From positions 77,629,093 through 77,693,092 of the forward strand of contig NC_080042.1 of assembly GCF_012489685.1 (NCBI RefSeq): DNA of 64,000 nucleotides, read 5' to 3'. The DNA comes from Lotus japonicus (lineage: Eukaryota > Streptophyta > Magnoliopsida > Fabales > Fabaceae). The notes beneath the pieces were generated by a model. It saw nothing but the letters and a program-made list of their open reading frames with translations, ran no database searches and was not told the DNA's origin. Positions 58,235 to 64,000 of the stretch are shown in pieces. The number at the start of each line of letters is the position of its first letter. Position 1 is the first letter of the stretch. The translations under genes were made by a program, and so were the position numbers.

Positions 58235-59781
58235 GGTGCCCACTAGGGTGGTCAATTAACAAATTGGTCCACCGGTGCTCCACTATTTAAAACCGTTAGA
58301 TCTTGGAATCAAAGAATATTCTATAGATGAATGGTTATGATTAAAAGGGTAATAAAAGGGTAAAAGTGTAATGTACTTTTTCTTATTATTAAAAAAAATT
58401 CTAAGATTTTCATATTTCAAATTCACAAATTTCTCCAGATTCAATCAAATTCCAGATTTTCAGATTTCTTCAAATCACTTCAAATCCTAGATTTCCTTAA
58501 TGTGTCATCAAATCCCAGATTTCCTGTACCAAAACAAAAATTTCCTCAATCACCATTTTCTACCTTCTTCTCCAAATCTTCATCACCGTATGTGGGTTGT
58601 GAAGGGAAAATGGGTTTTGATTTTCAACTGAATTGAATGAGAAATCTGATGAAAACTAAGTTTTAGAGAATTGAAGCACGTTTAGTTGCGGATAAAGAAA
58701 AAAAAGGGATGAATAAAAGTTGCCATTGTTTCTGGGTGCTAATGATGTTAATAACTAAAATCCTTTGAGGACAGGTTCTTCATCTTCATCACTTCATCTT
58801 CTTTAGACCCAAAATTGCAAGAACTGCCAGATTTCAAGCACAGGGGATATGCTCCAAACCAGGGTGGTCTCCTCTTACATCTCTGCTCCCAGTTCCTTCA
58901 ACTCCTCACCGGCGACTCTAACACCAAGCATCGATGCTAGCGGCGACGGTTCTCCTACAGATCCCTAACCCATACATTCAAACCCTAGAATCGAAAAAAA
59001 AATAGAGTTAATCGAGAGAGTAAGGGACACCAAACACTGAAAATCTGAGAGAAAACAAGCAAGGAAAACCACTGTTGAAGTAGGGAACCAGCAAGAGCTT
59101 AAAAGAGAGGTTTTTGAAAGGGAGAAGCAGACCACAAAAACAGATATAAGAGAATGGTACTTTTCCCATGAATCTCGTCCACCACCGGCGGCCGTTTGGT
59201 GAGATTCCGGCGTAGCCCCGGCTCCTACACTTCACACCACGCATTTACGCAACCTCACGCCCCGTAAAAACACACACGTGCCGCCGGTGGAAACAGAGAT
59301 TTGAGATCTAGAAAGAAAATTGAAAAATTGCAGTGACATCGTTAGGGTTTGGAATTTCTTTCCCTTACCCTGTTCTGAGCTCCTCCTTCGTGTACGACGC
59401 CAAGTTGAAGGTCACGTATTGTGAGTGATTGAAGGTGTCGTTCGTCAGTCGCCGGTTGATGGAGGAAGCATCATCGGATTCGAACATCGTTTTGTTCTTC
59501 CAATCAGATCTCGTGCTTTCTCTCTCTAGAGGTCTTCAGTGTTTCTCTCTAAAGAGGATAATTGAGATGAAGAAGGAAGAAGGAAGGTTGTGGACTGGTG
59601 GTGCTGCTGCGTCTGTGATGAAGAAGAAAAGGGAATTCTGAGAGAAGCGTATGTGAGAGGAGAGAGGGATTTCTTTTTTTTAGAATTAAATTTTTTTACA
59701 TATTTTTATTTTGTAAATTACCACTATGACCCCTGGTCCACCGATGGACCAATTTGTTAATTGACCACCCTAGTGGGCACC
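58235..59781. mobile_element. Mutator-like element, 1547 bp
   Basis: Ends GGTGCCCACTAGGGTGGTCA and its exact complement; the inverted repeat continues through ATTAACAAATTGGTCCA for at least 40 bp. It is flanked by a perfect 9-bp duplication TCAATTTAT (58226-58234 and 59782-59790). No transposase. The interior has more G+C (about 58860-59460) than the surroundings and could be captured host DNA, but no protein family is recognisable. Confidence 0.85.
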
Positions 59782-59790
59782 TCAATTTAT

Positions 59791-60141
59791 ATCAACTTTA
59801 CAAAATTACACATATAATATTTTTTCTTAATTTCCATACATCATCACTAATGATTTCTTTAAGATAGTTATTATAAAAATGGGCCAAGATGCATGTCTCA
59901 TTTCGATCTTATAAAAATGAACAAAAGAAGTATATAATGTAACTATAAAAAATTATACATGTATCGTTATATTGGAAAAATTCACAAAATAGATATAAAA
60001 AACTTGATATAAGTTTTCTTCTAAAAAACTGAAAACTGTTTTTTTTTGTCGATGAACTGAAAGGTGAAAACTGCTTCTTTTGTCATTTGGGCTCTTTGCC
60101 CCCTTTCTAGTTGAAAACTTCTTGTACATCCTATCCTATAT
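59791..60141. other. AT-rich spacer
   Basis: No gene. A possible small scar: AACTGAAA at 60027-60034 and 60055-60062 flanks a T run plus GTCGATG. Confidence 0.4.
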
Positions 60142-60158
60142 TGGTGCTGTGTTTTTTT

Positions 60159-60887
60159 TTGGTCAAAGGAAACTGATTTCAATTCCAAACGGGCCAGGCC
60201 CAGAAATACAAGGGACTAAGCCCTGAACAAAGAGCTAAATCTGCATAGCTTCACAATAAAACAATAGGACCAGGAGCTAGCTTAGCTTGACCGGAATTAA
60301 AATTCCACCTAAAAACTGCCAAAGACATTAAAACAAGGGGACAAGGTACCAGAATTACAGACAAACACAGAAAACAAAACAATTCCACTATGTTGGGATT
60401 ATGCATCATAGCAAAAAAGAAGAAGACCAAGGCCACTGTTTATGGATCTGATTCGATTGGCAGTCAAAAAGAGACCAGATCAAACCATGGAACAAGTGTG
60501 TCCATGGAGCAAGGGAGACTTCTCCTCCCCCCACCCGTTCAACCATGTCTCATGACCTGCTGCAGAAGTGAAAGGAGCGCTGGCGGAGGACACCACAGCC
60601 AGAGAGGCGGGAGGTTAGAAGCCATCTCCAGATGGGCAATTGCATGAGCCACATCATTTCCTTCCCGCGGTGTCCAGGTGAAAAACCACTCAGGGAAAGC
60701 TGTTCTCCAGTGCCCAATATCCTGTACAAAGCTGGAAATTTCCCATATTTGTCTCTCTCCATTACAAGCTTCAATTAAAGGTTTGTTATCAGATTAGAGC
60801 ACTGTTTTGAAGGAGATGAGAAAGAGCTTCCATAACAAAAAGAAAGAGATACAGCGAGAGTGGGTCACCTTGCCTAAGTCCCCTCTC
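60159..60887 (-). mobile_element. 5'-truncated L1 LINE with RNase H end
   Basis: Minus-strand LINE 3' portion. The frame ...SDNKPLIEACNGERQIW, WFFTWTPREGNDVAHAIAHL and onward is the C-terminal RNase H-like (RVT_3) domain of plant L1 ORF2, ending near 60546. A 3' UTR with GGGCTTAGTCCCTTG follows, then a poly(A) (T run at 60159-60161 and the adjacent T tract). A TAA interrupts the frame just before SDNKPLIEAC. The target duplication TGGTGCTGTGTTTTTTT (17 bp) is perfect at 60142-60158 and 60888-60904, so the insert is complete and was 5'-truncated on arrival. Confidence 0.88.
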
Positions 60888-60904
60888 TGGTGCTGTGTTT
60901 TTTT

Positions 60905-61323
60905 GTTGACCATTTTTTCAAGGAAATTAGGAACTTAGATTAAGGCCCAAAGCATCACCTGCTATACATCCTAAATTACAAAGAAATAAAAAAACCTGGG
61001 AGCTGCTTTTCTTGGGCCCAAAAAGATGAAACTAGAATCAATATTTATGTTGGACGGGACATTTTGGGCTAGTTGTCATAAACATATAGACGGTTTGCTT
61101 GATTAGTGTTGGTGTTATGGTTTAAAGCAATATCTATCTTCTAATGAGTGAATCTAATTTAAGTTGGGTAGAATCACTATATAAATGATAAAGCCTTCTG
61201 TAGCATGTATTTAACGCCCTTTCATTTATAAACTCGAACCTAAAAAGTCTATTTAACGTCTTAAGCTAAAACAACCATGTGCTAATTGATCTAAATATTT
61301 AGTGTTACTATTAGGGATGGTAT
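60905..61323. other. Intergenic sequence
   Basis: No gene or clear element seen. Confidence 0.5.
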
Positions 61324-61712
61324 TGTGACACCCGGGGCCGACGAGGGCTGCTCGCCGGTGTAGTGAGGCACGGACAAGGAGCGGCTCCTGGCAGGCTTCT
61401 AGGCGGAGGGGCACATGAATGAACCGATCTCGCACCCGAATAAGAGGTATTCCGAGACTGTATAGGTATGAGACTATACTGTTGAGAAGGGGATAAATGA
61501 TTTGTTTGGTACTACTCATCACAACAAGATGCATCTTCTTTTCGGGAGCCCAACTCATAAAAACTCCATGGTTAAGTGTGCTTGTCTTGGACCAATATTG
61601 GGATGGGTGATCTCCTGGGAAGTTTTCCCGGGAAGCGCGTAAGTGAGGACAAAGCGAGCTAAAAAGACTCGTGTTGTTAGCGTGAGGTCAGTCGTCAGAT
61701 CGGGATGTTACA
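61324..61712 (+). mobile_element. Cassandra-type solo LTR with 5S rRNA-like sequence
   Basis: 389 bp, TGTGACACCCGGGG...GGGATGTTACA (TG..CA), with near-matching flanks GGTAT and TGTAT as a 5-bp TSD. It is G+C-rich compared with its surroundings. Between about 61540 and 61630 it carries a diverged 5S rRNA: box A GGTTAAGTGTGCTTG (61570-61584) and the intermediate element plus box C GGGATGGGTGATCTCCTGGG (61600-61619). A 5S-derived Pol III promoter inside the LTR is the mark of Cassandra TRIMs. Only one LTR and no primer site or polypurine tract were found, so it is a solo copy. Confidence 0.85.
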
Positions 61713-62779
61713 TGTATTGTGCATTTCAACCACCTTTTTTTCTGTATTCGTGAAATACATGTTTTGCCGTACTCTCAAATATATATTTTTTGTATTACAT
61801 GAAAAGTGAGAAAAAAAATATTTTTCACAACACCAGCGATTTCACAAATATACATTTTTTGTATTTAATAAAATTATTATTTGATTTTATTTTATCTCAA
61901 AGTATTTGAGATAAAATACTTTGAGATAAAATAAAATAAAATAATAATTTTATTATTAAATGAGTATATAATAATAAAGGTATTAAAGAATATATATCAT
62001 TCACGATTTCATATATTTATATAAACAATGAACAAATAGGACCCTAACATAACACCAACGATTTCACAATAATATTTGGTATACATTATTTTAGTGTAGA
62101 CACTTAAAGTGAAATATAATATGATGCATAAGAAGAAAGTAATTGAAAGAAAAATGAATGTATATAAAAAATGTTGTTAGTGTTATTAATATCGTTAATT
62201 TGTGAAGTGTGAAGTAGACAATCTTTTATTACTTGACTTGTAAAAGAATAAAGATTGATGTACATCCAAATGGTGGATACCACTAAACAGAGATCGAAAG
62301 AGATGAGAGATAAATGATAAGTATAATATATGATGCGATGTAGTTGGAATAGAGAGAAAAAAAAAATGTCCAAATGTGTTTGCATTATTTAATGGTCTAT
62401 GAATCATTGCTGCTTCTAAAAATCAAATATGGATCACCCTCTCACTGTATGGATAAACTCATTTTTTATGAGCTTTTCTCCCCTTAGACTTTCCCTCTAG
62501 AAACAACTCGTTGACAATCTGGATTGGCATTACCATGAACTTTTATTGTTACAAGGCAGTTACAACTTACAATTTCAAAGGAAGGTGGCTCATGGCTGCA
62601 TGATCACCGTGTGATCAGAACCGATTATGTGAGCATATAACAAACATCCTATTAAATTTTTGTATTTTGTTTTCATTATTGTAAATTTTGATAGATTTAG
62701 AAAAAATGAGATTAACATTAGAAAATACATATGAAACCATGTTGTGTGCTCAAGTCAAGTAGCTGATGAATTGTCTTAA
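61713..62779. other. 3' flank of the RNase gene; AT-rich
   Basis: Contains the palindrome at 61866-61955 and two short similar words (CACCAGCGATTTCACAA at about 61831 and CACCAACGATTTCACAA at about 62051). No gene recognised. Confidence 0.5.
61866..61955. repeat. Palindrome, 42-bp arms, 6-bp spacer
   Basis: Arms 61866-61907 and 61914-61955 are reverse complements with one mismatch visible (TTTGATTTTA against TAAAATAAA), built on TATCTCAAAGTATTT. Entirely A/T-rich. Confidence 0.8.
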
Positions 62780-63895
62780 TTAAAACTTGGGGAATTGTAT
62801 ATCTGAACCACATTTGCTCCTTGGAGAAACAGGGCACTCTATGAAATCTGATCCAGAAGTGTCCACACACATGTAAACTTGGTAAAGCTGGCTGTTACCA
62901 CGTGAATCTCTGTTACACTCAATTCCTGGGGTGAACCCACTTCCCTCTTTTATAGCATCTTTAATGCTCTCTATGCTGTAAAATTCATCATCTGGTTGAA
63001 TCTCTGAAAATTCAAATTCATTGCCCTTAACTCGTCAGAAAAATTATTTTTGTTTATGTGCTTTTTAAAGAGTTGAGAAATCCCACATTGAATAGAGATA
63101 AGACTAAATAAGTCATTATAAATGGTAGTTAGATAAATGAAGTATTTGTTTGTGTACCTGCATTCTTGAGGATCTGAAGGAGGTTCACTTTCTCCTTCAG
63201 TTTGAGAGCGGCTTCAAAATACTCTCGCTGACCGAGCTCAGATTCCGCGCAGGTACCGTGTTTCTCCCACTCATGTGACCAGAACCTAATGCCATTGCTG
63301 CTGGGGCAGCTCAGGGATGGCCAACTCTTCTCCATGCTACTAATGAGTTCTGAGATCTGTATCAAATATATATAGCTCATTAATGTGTGTGTATAGTACA
63401 CAAATGCACTAAGATCATAACATGATTACACTAATTAAATTAATTTTAACAGAACATAGTTATGATTAGGTGCTAAGGTTGCTGCCATGCTACATGTTTT
63501 CGTTGGTTCTTTTTCAAAATTTTAAGTACCTCAGATTTATCAAAGGTGCTGTCAGGATCACAGTTTGAGGGCCATGAGCCATCATTGTAGTTAGGCCAGA
63601 GTCCATGAATGCCAAAATCTGCTGTAGGTTTTCCAGTTTTGGGATAACAGCAGCTTTGCTTGCTGTCACAATATGCTCCTGGCCACTGCATGATTCACAA
63701 TTCAAAGTGAATTAGAATCAGAATTAAATGAAAGTATGTATGCAGAGAAACATAAAACTTAAGTGAATCAACACAAGGAACAAAATGATTTACCTGCTGA
63801 ACAAAGTAGAAGAAATCAAAATCATCAGAAAGGCATTGAACTGATAGATATTGCAGTATCAAAAGCTTGGCCAAAAACGAAATGCTGAGTTTCAT
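62780..63895 (-). CDS. S-like ribonuclease T2 (RNS1-type)
   Basis: Four exons on the minus strand (63895-63794, 63685-63530, 63356-63158, 63003-62780), all GT-AG, 226 residues. A signal peptide (MKLSISFLAKLLILQYLSVQ) is followed by mature DDFDFFYFVQQWPGAYC. Both T2 catalytic segments are intact: FGIHGLWPNY (His61) and FWSHEWEKHGTC (His114, Glu115, His119). The paired cysteines (about 40, 46, 47, 103, 122 and the C-terminal CNRD, CVD, CPV, KCG) fit the usual disulfides. RNase T2 enzymes cut single-stranded RNA through 2',3'-cyclic phosphates. The wording is closest to extracellular S-like RNases (Arabidopsis RNS1, tomato RNase LE), which recycle phosphate and respond to wounding and senescence. 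The absence of hypervariable blocks argues against an S-locus RNase, but this is a judgement by eye. Confidence 0.93.
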
Positions 63896-64000
63896 CTTTG
63901 ATGCTTCTGTTCTCCCTTAAAGAATTAAGTATATATGACTCACTTTGTAATTCACAAGGAAAGGGAACTAATCAATGAAACAGGTATAATGTGTGATATC
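63896..64000 (-). promoter_or_regulatory. 5' flank of the RNase T2 gene
   Basis: The start of the promoter and 5' leader of the minus-strand RNase gene. No specific element can be assigned in the 105 bp available. Confidence 0.4.

Noticed and set aside
61540..61630. A genuine 5S rRNA gene
   Set aside because: It is strongly diverged, not in an array, and embedded in an LTR with TG..CA ends, as in Cassandra elements.

Overview
This is nuclear plant DNA: AT-rich and transposon-dense, with GT-AG introns and plant-specific gene families (cycling Dof factor, MYB-CC, hydroxyproline O-galactosyltransferase, HOTHEAD-like GMC oxidoreductase, S-like RNase). It fits a eudicot, and the protein wording and repeat types (Au SINE, Cassandra-type LTR, a very short TRIM) suggest a legume. 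The species cannot be read from the sequence by eye.

Layout. 0-5.2 kb: a broken Ty1/copia element (Copia-A, + strand). 6.2-8.3 kb: a small MULE-type MITE, a roughly 45-bp tandem repeat and LTR/LINE debris. 8.7-11.4 kb: a cycling Dof factor gene (-). 11.4-29.2 kb: gene-free and filled with DNA transposons, many with target-site duplications (TSDs) I could find: a nested Tourist/Stowaway pair, a 1.1-kb hAT, a 1.6-kb long-TIR MULE, a solo LTR and a hAT carrying a transposase fragment. It also holds LINE pieces and a 106-bp near-perfect palindrome. 29.25-35.9 kb: an apparently intact, very young copia element (Copia-B, -) with two 514-bp LTRs that look identical. 36.7-43.8 kb: a MYB-CC factor (+), a GMC oxidoreductase (+) and a RING-H2 E3 (-). 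45.6-47.7 kb: a hAT MITE and a second Tourist copy. 48.75-50.3 kb: an organellar L18-like ribosomal protein gene (+). 51.2-55.0 kb: a GALT-type galactosyltransferase (-) with a frame problem in its sixth coding exon. 58.2-61.7 kb: a second long-TIR MULE, a 5'-truncated LINE and a Cassandra-type solo LTR carrying 5S rRNA-like sequence. 62.8-63.9 kb: an S-like RNase T2 (-).

The host genes are not a cluster or pathway. They are independently transcribed single genes: two transcription factors, a ubiquitin ligase, a secreted oxidoreductase, a secreted RNase, a Golgi glycosyltransferase and a ribosomal protein. The main story is how mobile elements shape the locus. TEs sit in introns of most of the spliced genes, a fresh copia insertion lies about 0.8 kb upstream of the MYB-CC gene, a filled and an empty MITE site occur in the same window, and there is a recurring class of tiny A/T-rich insertions between direct repeats. 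I found no clearly new multi-gene system. The items most worth following up are the intact Copia-B, the GALT frameshift, the GC-AG intron in the MYB-CC gene, the palindromes and the tiny retroposition-like scars.
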